Part shown: positions 53,848 to 62,870 of the stretch, in pieces
Layout of the letters: every line of letters begins with the position of its first letter
Numbering within the stretch: the stretch's first letter is position 1
From: Rhizobium sp. WYJ-E13
GTDB lineage: Bacteria > Pseudomonadota > Alphaproteobacteria > Rhizobiales > Rhizobiaceae
DNA: 64,000 nucleotides
Direction of reading: 5' to 3'
Assembly (NCBI RefSeq): GCF_018987265.1
Contig: NZ_CP076853.1
Coordinates: 4,146,501 to 4,210,500 of the forward strand
The notes under the pieces: model-generated
Told to the model about the DNA's origin: nothing
The model's input: only the letters and a program-made list of their open reading frames with translations
The model's database searches: none
Position numbers and translations under genes: made by a program

Positions 53848-55155
53848 ATGATCCCGCAGGAGATCATCCGCCAGAAACGCAACGGCGCCGAATTGCTATC
53901 AGGCGATATCGACGCCTTCATTGCTGCGCTTGCGGCCGGCGACCTCTCGGAAGGCCAGATCGGCGCCTTCGCCATGGCGGTCTGGTTCAAAGGCATGTCG
54001 CGCACGGAGACCGTGGCGCTGACGCTCGCCATGGCGCGTTCCGGTGACATGCTGTCCTGGGCGGGGATCGACCGCCCTGTCGCCGACAAGCACTCGACCG
54101 GTGGTGTGGGCGATAATGTTTCGCTGATGCTTGCCCCGATCGCTGCTGCCTGCGGTCTGGCCGTGCCGATGATATCAGGCCGCGGCCTTGGTCATACCGG
54201 CGGCACGCTGGACAAGCTCGAATCCATTCCAGGCTATACGATCAATCCGGATGCCGCTCTCTTCCGAAACGTGGTGAAAGAGGCCGGCTGCGCCATCATC
54301 GGTCCGACGGGTGCCTTGGCGCCAGCCGATGGCCGGCTCTATGCCGTGCGCGATGTGACGGCAACCGTCGATTCCATCCCGCTGATAACGGCCTCGATCC
54401 TTTCCAAGAAACTTGCTGCCGGCCTTCAGACACTGGTGCTCGATGTCAAGACCGGCAACGGCGCCTTCATGGCCGATCCGGCGCAGGCGATCGTGCTGGC
54501 GCATTCGCTGGTCGAGGTCGCCAACGGTGCGGGCGTGAAGACATCTGCGCTGATCACGGATATGAACCAGCCGCTCGCCGATAGCGCCGGCAATGTCGTG
54601 GAAGTGCGCAACTGTCTCGATTTCCTGGCTGGCCGAAAGGCCGGTACCCGCCTTGAAACCATAGTGCTTGCCTTTGCCGCCGAAATGCTCGTGCAGTCGG
54701 GTGTTGCCGGCTCGCTTATGGAGGCGGAGAGCAAGGCGCAGGACGCGCTTTCGTCCGGCAAAGCTGCGGAGATCTTTGCGCGCATGGTCCATATGCTCGG
54801 CGGCCCGGCCGATCTTCTGGAGCGGCCGGATGCCTATCTGCGCAGGGCGCCCATTGAGCGGCCTGTTGCGGCATCGCGCGCCGGCTGGCTCGCCGCCTGC
54901 GACGCCCGCGATGTAGGCATGAGCGTGATCGACCTTGGCGGCGGGCGACGCCATCCCGCCGACAGGATCGACCACAGCGTCGGTTTCACCGGTCTGCTGC
55001 CGCTGGGAACGCGTGTGAATGAGGGCGATCCGATCGCGCTCGTTCACGCGGCCGACGAGGTTTCCGCCGAACGGGCCGTCGTCGCACTTGCCGCAAACTA
55101 TCGCATTGCAGACGAGAAACCGGAGCTGCCGCCCGTCATCGCCGGCCGCATCTGA
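53848..55155 (+). CDS. deoA: thymidine phosphorylase
   Basis: A 435-residue pyrimidine nucleoside phosphorylase: N-terminal IIRQKRNGAELLSGDIDAFIAAL, the phosphate-binding DKHSTGGVGDNVSLML, and RGLGHTGGTLDKLESIPGY. It acts on thymidine and deoxyuridine. Last gene of the plus-strand salvage operon; it converges on the protease-like gene six bases beyond its stop. Confidence 0.95.
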   Translation: MIPQEIIRQKRNGAELLSGDIDAFIAALAAGDLSEGQIGAFAMAVWFKGMSRTETVALTLAMARSGDMLSWAGIDRPVADKHSTGGVGDNVSLMLAPIAAACGLAVPMISGRGLGHTGGTLDKLESIPGYTINPDAALFRNVVKEAGCAIIGPTGALAPADGRLYAVRDVTATVDSIPLITASILSKKLAAGLQTLVLDVKTGNGAFMADPAQAIVLAHSLVEVANGAGVKTSALITDMNQPLADSAGNVVEVRNCLDFLAGRKAGTRLETIVLAFAAEMLVQSGVAGSLMEAESKAQDALSSGKAAEIFARMVHMLGGPADLLERPDAYLRRAPIERPVAASRAGWLAACDARDVGMSVIDLGGGRRHPADRIDHSVGFTGLLPLGTRVNEGDPIALVHAADEVSAERAVVALAANYRIADEKPELPPVIAGRI

Positions 55156-55161
55156 CGAAAA

Positions 55162-55689
55162 TTACTGCTTCAGGCTGAGAGAGCCGTCGGCAACGGAATA
55201 GGAGGCAAGCTTCTGCAGGAAGCTCATGCCGACCAGCGTGCCGCTCAGCGCCTCGTCTTTCAGCACGAAGGCTTCGACGCTGCGAACCCGAATACTGCCG
55301 ATTTCCACGCGGTCGAGCATCACATGTGCCGCCTTGGTCTGGCCGTTCGCCGTATTGACCGCATAACGGAAGTCGAGCTGATTGCCGCTGAAGCCGAGCC
55401 TGCGGGCAAGGCTTTCGTTCAGTGCGACATAGGTGGCGCCGGTATCGATCAGCCCCTGCACCGGCTTGCCGTTGATCCTGAAATTGCCGGTATAGTGGCC
55501 TTGCGCGTCGGCCTGCAGGCGGATCATGCCGCCATCGGCGATCGTGGCCGCCGCGTCGGGCGCGCTGTCGGTCGAGACGAAATTTGCGGAGATCGTATTG
55601 CCGGGCTGCGTCGTGCGGGTGAGCAGAGAAGGTACTTGTGTCGCCAGCGCAGCCGCGATGCTGGCAAATATGACGGTGCGCATGAGCAT
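55162..55689 (-). CDS. retropepsin-like aspartic protease (TIGR02281 type)
   Basis: A 175-residue envelope protein. An N-terminal membrane anchor (TVIFASIAAALATQVPSLL) is followed by a single retropepsin-like domain with the catalytic aspartate in VQGLIDTGATYVALN and the hydrophobic SGTLVGMSFLQKL. Such clan AA proteases act as dimers. The start at 55689 or 55683 is chosen over the longer frame. It is separated from upp by a terminator. Confidence 0.8.
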   Translation of the reverse strand: MLMRTVIFASIAAALATQVPSLLTRTTQPGNTISANFVSTDSAPDAAATIADGGMIRLQADAQGHYTGNFRINGKPVQGLIDTGATYVALNESLARRLGFSGNQLDFRYAVNTANGQTKAAHVMLDRVEIGSIRVRSVEAFVLKDEALSGTLVGMSFLQKLASYSVADGSLSLKQ

Positions 55690-55784
55690 GAAACAGAAAT
55701 CCTTCCTGTACAAAACCCGCCTCATGCGGACCTCATGCTTCAAGCAGCTAAGCCACAACTGCTGAAAAGTTGCTAACCGCGATA

Positions 55785-55815
55785 TAAAAAGGCCCGGAAT
55801 GAAGCGCCGGGCCTT
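55785..55815 (-). terminator. terminator after upp
   Basis: Arms AAGGCCCGG (55789-55797) and CCGGGCCTT (55807-55815) form a nine-pair stem with a nine-base loop. On the minus strand it is followed by a run of five T residues (55785-55789). It lies 34 bases beyond the upp stop. Confidence 0.9.
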
Positions 55816-55848
55816 GGAAGTCTTTCGAATTGGTAAAGGAAGTCGAAA

Positions 55849-56478
55849 TTACTTGGTGCCGTACATGCGGTCGCCGGCATCGCCGAGACCGGGCACGATA
55901 TAACCCTTCTCGTTCAGATGGCTGTCGATCGCCGCCGTGAAGACCGGAACGTCCGGATGGGCGGAACGGAAGTTCTTGATACCTTCAGGGGCGGCCAGCA
56001 GGCAGAGGAAGCGGATATTGTGAGCACCGCGCTCCTTCAACTTGTCGATGGCGGCAATCGAGGAATTGCCGGTCGCAAGCATCGGATCGACGACGATGAT
56101 CAGGCGCTCGGAGATATCTTCAGGCGCCTTGAAGTAATATTCGACCGGCTGCAGCGTTTCGTGATCGCGGTAGACGCCGATATGCGAAACGCGGGCGGAG
56201 GGCACGAGATCGAGCATACCTTCCAACAGGCCGTTGCCGGCACGCAGGATGGAGGCGAAGACCAGCTTTTTGCCTTCGAGGATCGGCGACTGCATCTCCT
56301 GGATCGGCGTTTCGATCGTCTCCATCGTCAGTTCCAGATCGCGGGTGACCTCATAACAAAGCAGCGTCGAGATTTCGCGCAACAGCCGGCGGAAACTGCC
56401 TGTCGAGGTTTCCTTGCGCCGCATGATGGTGAGTTTGTGCTGCACGAGCGGGTGATCGATGACTGTGACGCCGTCCAT
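55849..56478 (-). CDS. upp: uracil phosphoribosyltransferase
   Basis: Converts uracil and PRPP to UMP. The 209-residue protein shows [33 protein letters not shown] and the PRPP loop [11 protein letters not shown]. It follows add on the same strand with a 109-base gap and is closed by a strong terminator. It completes salvage of the uracil released by upstream enzymes. Confidence 0.96.
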   Translation of the reverse strand: MDGVTVIDHPLVQHKLTIMRRKETSTGSFRRLLREISTLLCYEVTRDLELTMETIETPIQEMQSPILEGKKLVFASILRAGNGLLEGMLDLVPSARVSHIGVYRDHETLQPVEYYFKAPEDISERLIIVVDPMLATGNSSIAAIDKLKERGAHNIRFLCLLAAPEGIKNFRSAHPDVPVFTAAIDSHLNEKGYIVPGLGDAGDRMYGTK

Positions 56479-56587
56479 AGGGGAAACCTTCCAATTCTTT
56501 GTTCTTATCGGCTGTTTCTTCCATGGAAACCGCCTTCACTTCAAGAGCGGAGGCAAATTTGCCTGGAGCTTTGACAATCCCACGCCC

Positions 56588-57556
56588 TTAAAGGCGGGCG
56601 AGCAACGCCTTGCGGGTCTCTTCATCGACGAAGGCCGCCTCGATGGCCGTACGCGTCATCGCATTGATCTCAGCATCGCTTAAGCCGAAGGCCTGCGAGG
56701 CAAGCTCGTATTCCCGCTTGAGCGACGTATGAAAGAACGGCGGATCGTCGGAACTGATCGTCACTTTCACGCCCGCATCCCTCAGGTTGCGCAGCGGGTG
56801 CAAAGTGAAATCCGCAAAGACCTTGAGCGCGATATTCGAGCCGGGGCAGACCTCCAGCACTGTGCCGAGATCGGCAAGCCGCTTGACGAGATCGGCATCC
56901 TCGATTGCCCGCACACCGTGGCCGATACGCGAAGGGCGCACCTCATCCAATGCGTCCGAAACACTGAAGGCGCCGCAAACTTCACCGGCATGGATGGTCA
57001 GGCCAAGCCCGGCATCGCGAGCAATGTCGAAAGCGCGCGCATAATCGGCAACGCGGCCCATCCGCTCTTCTCCGGCAAGGTTGAAGCCGGTGATCAGCGG
57101 ATTTTTGGCCTTCGCCGCATATTCCGCAGCGCCGATCACGCTTTCCGGGCCGAAATGCCGTTCCCCGGTCACGATCAGCCGCGCTTCGATGCCGCTCGTT
57201 GCCTTCGCCCGGCGGATGCCTTCGCAAACACCGGATATATAGGCGTCGGCGCCGAGGCCGATGCGCTTGCCGTGGTCGGGCGAAACGATGAGCTCGCTGT
57301 AGATCGTGCCGATTCCTGCAAGCTCTTCAAGATAGGTTTCCGTCAGCAGCGCATAGTCTTCCTCGGTCTTGTAGACCTCGGAAACCTTGTCATAGCATTC
57401 CAGAAAGCTTGCGAAATCATGCCAGACATAAGTGCCGTCCTGCAGATAGGCACTGATGTCGACGCCGTATTTATGTGCCTGCGCTTCCGTCAGTGCCGGG
57501 GGAGCCGCACCTTCCAGATGACAGTGCAGCTCTACCTTCTTCAAATGCGACGTCAC
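56588..57556 (-). CDS. add: adenosine deaminase
   Basis: A 322-residue TIM-barrel metal hydrolase converting adenosine to inosine (adenine deaminase is an alternative in this family). Metal and active-site motifs are [10 protein letters not shown] at residues 8-17, LTIHAGE, GHGVRA and ISSDDPPFF. It overlaps deoB by four bases (ATGA), showing coupled translation. Confidence 0.93.
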   Translation of the reverse strand: MTSHLKKVELHCHLEGAAPPALTEAQAHKYGVDISAYLQDGTYVWHDFASFLECYDKVSEVYKTEEDYALLTETYLEELAGIGTIYSELIVSPDHGKRIGLGADAYISGVCEGIRRAKATSGIEARLIVTGERHFGPESVIGAAEYAAKAKNPLITGFNLAGEERMGRVADYARAFDIARDAGLGLTIHAGEVCGAFSVSDALDEVRPSRIGHGVRAIEDADLVKRLADLGTVLEVCPGSNIALKVFADFTLHPLRNLRDAGVKVTISSDDPPFFHTSLKREYELASQAFGLSDAEINAMTRTAIEAAFVDEETRKALLARL

Positions 57557-58773
57557 AGAAAGCTCCTTCCATGCGGTCCGGAGGGAATACCGAGATGCCG
57601 CGCAACGCTCTCGCCGATATCGGCAAAGCTCCTGCGCACGCCGACAGAGCGCGATCTGACACCGGGACCATAGGCGATAACAGGCACGCGCTCGCGCGTA
57701 TGATCGGTGCCGCGCCAGGTCGGGTCGCAGCCGTGATCGGCCGTGAGGACCACGAGATCACCGTCCCGCAGCTTCTGATGAACCTCGCTCAGGCGCGTGT
57801 CGAAGGCTTCAAGGGCCGCCGCATAACCCGCAACGTCGCGGCGATGGCCATAGAGCATGTCGAAATCGACGAAATTGGTGAAAACGAGATCGCCATCGTC
57901 AGCTTCGTCAATGGCAGCAAGGGAGGCATCCATCAGCGCGTCGTTGCCATTAGCTTTGATGACCCGTGAAATGCCTTGATGGGCGAAGATATCGCCGATC
58001 TTGCCGACGGCGTGCACATTGCGGCCATGCTGGACGAGCCGGTCGAGCAGCGTCGGTTCCGGCGGCGGCACCGAAAAGTCGCGGCGGTTGCCCGTTCTCT
58101 GGAATGTTGCCACGCTCTGGCCGATGAAGGGACGCGCGATGACGCGGCCGATATTGTAGGGATCGAGAAGGCCACGAGCGATCTGGCAGAAGTTGAGCAA
58201 GCGGTCGAGGCCGAAATAGACCTCGTGGGCAGCAACCTGGAACACGGAATCCGCTGATGTGTAGCAGATCGGCTTGCCGCTGCGCATATGCTCTTCGCCG
58301 TAGCGCGCAATGATCTCGGTTCCCGAAGCATGGCAGTTGCCGAGAATGCCGGGCACATCGGCTGCGCGGCAGAGCGCTTCGATCAGTTCCTGCGGAAAGG
58401 CATCGCCCTCGCTTGGAAAATAGCCCCAGTCGAAGGTAACAGGCGTTCCGGCGATCTCCCAATGCCCAGAAGGTGTGTCCTTGCCGCGTGAGGTTTCGTT
58501 GGCGGCGCCATAGACACCGTAGATCTCGTCCGGCAGCGGCATGCCGGCGGGAAATTGCCCGGAGGCCGCTCGCGCAATATGCAGTAGCCCGAGCGCCGAC
58601 ATGTTCGGGAGCGAAAGCGGGCCGGACCGCAGGCCAGCCCGGTCGGCAGCACCGGCCGCACAGAATTCGGCGATATGGCCGAGCGTGTCGGCGCCCTCAT
58701 CGCCATAGGTTGCGGCATCCGGCGCCCCGCCGACGCCGAAGGAATCCAGAACGAAGAGAAAGGCACGCGCCAT
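57553..58773 (-). CDS. deoB: phosphopentomutase
   Basis: A 406-residue alkaline-phosphatase-superfamily mutase converting (deoxy)ribose-1-phosphate to the 5-phosphate. Metal motifs are [19 protein letters not shown] near the N-terminus and [19 protein letters not shown] near the C-terminus. First gene of the deoB-add-upp operon; it links the nucleoside phosphorylases on the opposite strand with deoC. Confidence 0.96.
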   Translation of the reverse strand: MARAFLFVLDSFGVGGAPDAATYGDEGADTLGHIAEFCAAGAADRAGLRSGPLSLPNMSALGLLHIARAASGQFPAGMPLPDEIYGVYGAANETSRGKDTPSGHWEIAGTPVTFDWGYFPSEGDAFPQELIEALCRAADVPGILGNCHASGTEIIARYGEEHMRSGKPICYTSADSVFQVAAHEVYFGLDRLLNFCQIARGLLDPYNIGRVIARPFIGQSVATFQRTGNRRDFSVPPPEPTLLDRLVQHGRNVHAVGKIGDIFAHQGISRVIKANGNDALMDASLAAIDEADDGDLVFTNFVDFDMLYGHRRDVAGYAAALEAFDTRLSEVHQKLRDGDLVVLTADHGCDPTWRGTDHTRERVPVIAYGPGVRSRSVGVRRSFADIGESVARHLGIPSGPHGRSFL

Positions 58774-58823
58774 TTTTCACCCGTATGATCTGCTGTCGTC
58801 AGCGTATAGCTGGAACGATCTGA

Positions 58824-58925
58824 CTACAGCGCCGCGCGTCTTTTCAGACGCGCAAAGGACGCTGTAGCACCTTAAATTACTGCATAATTCCTTAAACCGA
58901 TTCTGATTTAAGGAATTATGCAGTA
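58824..58925. repeat. composite extragenic palindrome (rhizobial intergenic mosaic-type)
   Basis: Two adjacent hairpins. The first has outer arms CTACAGCG (58824-58831) and CGCTGTAG (58860-58867) with inner GCGCGTC (58834-58840)/GACGCGC (58847-58853). The second has perfect 19-base arms, 58878-58896 and 58907-58925, beginning TACTGCATAATTCC, around a ten-base loop. The combination resembles RIME-type elements described in Rhizobiaceae. It sits upstream of deoB and beyond the end of the pilus gene, a typical intergenic location. Confidence 0.75.
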
Positions 58926-59002
58926 GCGCCCAGCCATATAATGACGGAAACCGCTTGGCAAATTCGAGGTGTGGAAGGGCTAGCGCAAAAGCGCGACGTG
59001 CT

Positions 59003-59584
59003 TCAGCAATCGCCGCAGGGAATATTATCGTTTTGCCGCTGGCGATAGAAATAGCTGCGGCTGATCGTGATGGTGCGCATCTCCGCCGGCATGAAGTTGG
59101 GAGCAAACACGAACAGCGCATAGGGTATGCTGAGTTCGCTTCGGATGAGGAAGCTGTTGGCCTTCTTCATTTCAGTAGGCACGTCGGAAACCGTGCTGTT
59201 CTTGGCATAAGGCGCTGCCCCCGTTGATGCCCAGGACCACATGACCGTAGGATTGGAGCTGCCGTCGATCTGAATTGCGGTGACCTTCACCAACATACCC
59301 GCGCTGTCGTAGGGCGAGTAGATTGGCGGCGCGGCCTTGGCAATATCTGTGAGCGAGCTCTTTGTGACGCTCTGTTGTTGTGTGACGATATCGGCGATCG
59401 ACCCGGCGGCACGTGTCGTGCGCTTGCTGACGCTGAGACCGATCGTGATCTCGAACGCGCCGAGATAGAGCATGACCAGAACCGGGAAGATGATGGCAAA
59501 CTCGATGGCGCCGACACCCTTCCGGTCGGTCGCAAAGCGCCGCGCCGTCGAAGCCAGCCGTATGAGAAGTCCGCGACGCGCCAT
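59003..59584 (-). CDS. TadE/TadG-like pilus assembly protein
   Basis: A 193-residue protein. The N-terminal TadE-like segment DRKGVGAIEFAIIFPVLVMLYLGAFEITIG contains the Glu that follows prepilin-type processing, with the membrane helix. The rest is periplasmic. Its ATG shares bases with the stop of the preceding gene (59584), so the two minor pseudopilin genes are coupled. Part of the Tad/Flp system. Confidence 0.88.
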   Translation of the reverse strand: MARRGLLIRLASTARRFATDRKGVGAIEFAIIFPVLVMLYLGAFEITIGLSVSKRTTRAAGSIADIVTQQQSVTKSSLTDIAKAAPPIYSPYDSAGMLVKVTAIQIDGSSNPTVMWSWASTGAAPYAKNSTVSDVPTEMKKANSFLIRSELSIPYALFVFAPNFMPAEMRTITISRSYFYRQRQNDNIPCGDC

Positions 59585-60216
59585 TATGGATATTGCTCGT
59601 TCTGGAAGGCAGCCGTTGAGACGATCAAATATTCGCTCGGCATGGAACTGCCGGCCGGGCGCAGCCCCGTAATATAGGGACGCACGAGATCGACAATGAT
59701 GGACCAGCGATAGTAGGCGCGCAGCATGTTGATCGAACCGGGGCCGCCGGGCGTGAACTTGAAATCCGAAACCTTCAAATCGGAATATTTGTCCGAAGAC
59801 ACGCGCGGGATCGTCGTCGGGATCGAAGCAAAGGTCGTGAAGTTGCGCACATCGAGATAAAGCTTGCTGGGTGTCGCCGCTTCCGTTGCCGAACAACGGA
59901 TGATGATCGAAATTTCCTCGCAGAAAGCTTGCCGGAATTGGGTCTGCGTCTTGTAACTCGCACGCGCGGGATCGACAAAGGTGATCTGCCCCGTACGCAT
60001 CTGGCGGCTCATCGTATCGACGGCGTTCGAGACGAGTTCTTCTGCTGCAAAGGCAATAAAGGTTTCCAGGATGGCGAATATGACGATGAAGTAGGGGATG
60101 GCCAGCAGCGCGAACTCGATCGCTGCGGAGCCGTCGCGCGAGCGGGCCAGGGCGCGAAGTCTGGATAAACGGAGGGACGCACGCACCTTGCCCGTCTCCT
60201 GCTCACTGATCGCCAT
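59584..60216 (-). CDS. TadE-family minor pseudopilin
   Basis: A 210-residue protein from ATG 60216. The motif RSRDGSAAIEFALLAIPYFIVIFAILETFIAF is the TadE domain, with the processed Gly-Ser-Ala-Ala-Ile-Glu-Phe site and one membrane helix. The periplasmic part contains two cysteines. First of the tadE/tadG-like pair, transcribed away from the pilin gene. Confidence 0.9.
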   Translation of the reverse strand: MAISEQETGKVRASLRLSRLRALARSRDGSAAIEFALLAIPYFIVIFAILETFIAFAAEELVSNAVDTMSRQMRTGQITFVDPARASYKTQTQFRQAFCEEISIIIRCSATEAATPSKLYLDVRNFTTFASIPTTIPRVSSDKYSDLKVSDFKFTPGGPGSINMLRAYYRWSIIVDLVRPYITGLRPAGSSMPSEYLIVSTAAFQNEQYP

Positions 60217-60329
60217 AGTCTGGCCTCGAAAATGTTCTTCGGGCGCCACACTAAGGCGTGTTCGTTGATTTTCCGTTTCAGGCCGGAGCAGCTATTTTAA
60301 CGAATGTGCGTGAGTCTCGTTGATGTCGT

Positions 60330-60731
60330 TCAGTTTGCGGACGCGGCCCCGCCTTGCTGTGAATGCTGCTCGCAATTGGGCGTGCAGGAAAGAACCGAGC
60401 GCTCCGTCTGGCGATAGACGCGTACCGTATTGCCTTCATCGATGGAGACCAGAATGCGTTCGTCCAGAATGGCGTTGCCGTCGCCATCGAGCAGCACGAT
60501 GTTGGTCGTACCGAAGGCGCGGCCCGTCAATACGATTGTCTTGGCGTCGGCGACGGTCGCATCGGCAACCTTGGCATTGCCGACGATGACCTTGCTGACC
60601 GGCCGGTCGAGCTTCAGGACGCGCGCGTGGTCCATATAGACGCGCAACATGTCTTCCTGGGCGCAGGCCGCGGATGCCGTAAGAGCCGCAATCACCCAGG
60701 CAAAGAAAACGGACTTGCCGTTCGATGGCAT
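60330..60731 (-). CDS. pilus assembly protein with secretin N-terminal domain only
   Basis: A 133-residue secreted protein: signal peptide ending ASAACA, then a single pilus-assembly N-terminal domain (VLKLDRPVSKVIVGNAKVADATVADAKTIVLTGRAFGTTNIVLLDGDG) that corresponds to the first domain of CpaC in this window (KAVVVDLPEDAHDILVSDPS). No secretin barrel. Probably an accessory outer-membrane/periplasmic component of the Tad system. It opens the minus-strand pilus group. Confidence 0.85.
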   Translation of the reverse strand: MPSNGKSVFFAWVIAALTASAACAQEDMLRVYMDHARVLKLDRPVSKVIVGNAKVADATVADAKTIVLTGRAFGTTNIVLLDGDGNAILDERILVSIDEGNTVRVYRQTERSVLSCTPNCEQHSQQGGAASAN

Positions 60732-61122
60732 TTTGGCCTCTTTCACGATCGCAATGCAAATTGCGGATAGAATGGAAAAAAATGGTGAACGAAGCTTTAA
60801 GCTTCCCATGCCCTGTTCATGAGTGAAACGCATCGGATCGTTTCGGTACGCGTCGATGAGGCGTGAAATCGACGGACAGCAGAAATTCGTACCATTTCTG
60901 GATGCTTGAAAGCTATTGTTCCACTTTGCTCCCGGAAATTCCTTAGAAATGCAAGCAATGCAGTAAGGAGTTACTTACCCTGACGGACCCACTTGTCTCG
61001 TTTACACCCTGTTAACGTATTTCATTAAGTCGATGGAAACGGCCATTCGGTACGTTGCAGCCATCCGATCAACGGCAACAGTTGGCGGACGTGCTGAACA
61101 TCAACTGGAGTTAGGAGTAACC
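60732..61122. promoter_or_regulatory. divergent promoter region of the pilus genes
   Basis: About 390 bases between the minus-strand pilus-assembly gene and the pilin. It is AT-rich around 61010-61030 and ends with the GGAGTTAGGAG ribosome site of the pilin. No frame in it is supportable and no specific operator was recognised. Confidence 0.5.
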
Positions 61123-61308
61123 ATGACCAAGCTTTTTAGCCGTTTTCTGAAGGATGAATCCGGCGCGACCGCAATCGAATACGGCCTGATCGCCGCCCTC
61201 ATTTCCGTAGCGCTCATCGCCGGCGCCACGACGCTCGGCGGCAAGATCGGCACCACGTTCAACAATCTGGGCAACCAGATGACCAAAGCTGCGACGGCTT
61301 CTCAGTAA
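61123..61308 (+). CDS. pilA: Flp-type pilin
   Basis: A 61-residue type IVb prepilin. A short basic leader MTKLFSRFLKDESG is cut after Gly14, exposing ATAIEYGLIAALI with the Flp-type Glu-Tyr pair at mature positions 5 and 6. The remainder is a single hydrophobic helix and a short polar tail. A duplicated GGAGTTAGGAG ribosome site suggests high expression. Substrate of CpaA. Confidence 0.95.
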   Translation: MTKLFSRFLKDESGATAIEYGLIAALISVALIAGATTLGGKIGTTFNNLGNQMTKAATASQ

Positions 61309-61425
61309 TACAATCGCCGTCGAGCGGTGCAGGCAAGTGCCGGATTGATCCGGCAGATGGATTGATTGGGCTCACAGCTGTATTGCCGTGGGCCTTTTCT
61401 CATCCCCGTTGAGGTCGGTTGGAAC

Positions 61426-61938
61426 ATGATCGCGGCTGCAGTTTTTGTTATATTGCCACTCTGCCTCGCTATGGCGGCATTCTCGGATCTGTTTACGATG
61501 ACGATCCCGAACCGCATTTCCCTGATCCTCATTACCTCTTTCGCTGTCATCGCGCCGCTCTCAGGGATGAACTGGGATGCTATCGGTATGAACCTTGCTG
61601 CCGCTGCCATAATCTTCTGTGCCTGTTTTGCGCTTTTCGCACTCAATGTGATGGGCGGCGGAGATGCCAAGCTCTTGAGTGCCACCGCACTCTGGTTCGG
61701 CTTCAATCAATCGCTTCTTTTCTTTGTAGCAAATGTCGGATTGATAGGCGGTTTCCTGACGCTGCTTATTCTACTGGTAAGGTCGCAATCGAATACTATT
61801 CTGGCCATCGGCCTGCCCATTCCCAATTCGCTCCTGCTCGCCAAGAAAATTCCCTATGGCATCGCCGTTGCGATCGGCGGCTTTCTGACCTTCCCGTCCT
61901 CGCCGCTCTTCGTTGCCGCGCTGGAAAGCCTGAAATAA
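61426..61938 (+). CDS. cpaA: prepilin peptidase CpaA
   Basis: A 170-residue membrane aspartic peptidase of the A24 family with about five membrane segments. The two catalytic aspartates lie in AAFSDLFTMTIPN and NVMGGGDAKLLS. It cleaves Flp prepilin and the TadE-type pseudopilins. ATG 61426 is favoured over the longer frame, which starts in hydrophilic sequence. A weak hairpin at 61369-61397 between pilin and cpaA may reduce read-through. Confidence 0.92.
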   Translation: MIAAAVFVILPLCLAMAAFSDLFTMTIPNRISLILITSFAVIAPLSGMNWDAIGMNLAAAAIIFCACFALFALNVMGGGDAKLLSATALWFGFNQSLLFFVANVGLIGGFLTLLILLVRSQSNTILAIGLPIPNSLLLAKKIPYGIAVAIGGFLTFPSSPLFVAALESLK

Positions 61939-62049
61939 CGGCGATTTTTAATAAGCCGTTAACTTAGAATGTAAGTGCTTCATTAACTATAATTATACCA
62001 ATTCCTGAGCATTCTGCGGGCGAACGCGTTGTGCCCCAAGGAATGATCG

Positions 62050-62865
62050 ATGAGACCGGCCCGCCTTATTATTCTAGCTGTCGCCGTGGTGGCAGCCGGC
62101 CTTGCCGGTCTTCTTGCCATGAACATGGCCGGTAGTGGCGGTGTCGTGACGAAGGTCCAATCCGTCATCGAGAAAGAGCCGACCGTCAACGTGCTGGTCT
62201 CCAGCGCCAATCTTCCCGTCGGTGCAAGGCTGGGCGAGAATTCCGTCCACTGGATGGCCTGGCCTCAGAATGGCGTTGTCCAGGGCTTCATCACCGAGAC
62301 CGATCGGCCGGACGCCATCAAGGATCTGCAGGGCGCAGTCGTGCGCTTGCCCGTCTTCGAAGGCGAGCCGATCCGTCCGGAAAAGGTCGCCGATTCCAAC
62401 AGCCGTATCCTGTCTTCGCTGCTGCCGGCCGGCAAGCGCGCCGTGGCGACCGAAATCTCCGTTGCGACCGGCGCCGGCGGCTTCATCCTCCCCAATGACC
62501 GCGTTGACGTCATCATGGTGCGCAAGGGGCAGGGCACGGACAAATACATAACCGAAACCGTGCTGAGCAATGTTCGCGTTCTCGCCATCGATCAGCAGAT
62601 CGAAGAGAAGGAAGACGGCACCAAGGCGGCAGTCGGCACCACTGCGACGCTGGAACTGACCCCCGACCAGACCAAGGTTCTGGCCGTCGCCCAGCAGATG
62701 GCCGATCGCCTTTCCCTTGCCCTGCGCTCGGTCGCCGACGCGCAGGAGCAGGATACCAGCGCGGCAGACTATCTGCTGAGCGGCGATAACGGCAGCGCAA
62801 TCATCCAGGTCATCAAGTCCGGCTCCGTCGTCACGGATGCCACCGGCTCAGTGAAGCCGGAGTAA
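62050..62865 (+). CDS. cpaB: Flp pilus assembly protein CpaB (SAF domain)
   Basis: A 271-residue protein: N-terminal membrane anchor (LIILAVAVVAAGLAGLLAMNMA), then an SAF domain (VLVSSANLPVGARLGENSVHWMAWP) and an RcpC/CpaB domain (GGFILPNDRVDVIMVRKGQG). A periplasmic piece thought to steady the secretin. It lies five bases upstream of cpaC. Confidence 0.93.
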   Translation: MRPARLIILAVAVVAAGLAGLLAMNMAGSGGVVTKVQSVIEKEPTVNVLVSSANLPVGARLGENSVHWMAWPQNGVVQGFITETDRPDAIKDLQGAVVRLPVFEGEPIRPEKVADSNSRILSSLLPAGKRAVATEISVATGAGGFILPNDRVDVIMVRKGQGTDKYITETVLSNVRVLAIDQQIEEKEDGTKAAVGTTATLELTPDQTKVLAVAQQMADRLSLALRSVADAQEQDTSAADYLLSGDNGSAIIQVIKSGSVVTDATGSVKPE

Positions 62866-62870
62866 GGGAA

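Noticed and set aside
61369..61397. Terminator between the pilin gene and cpaA
   Set aside because: The stem has a mismatch and only a modest T-run; too weak to list as a feature, mentioned only in the cpaA entry.
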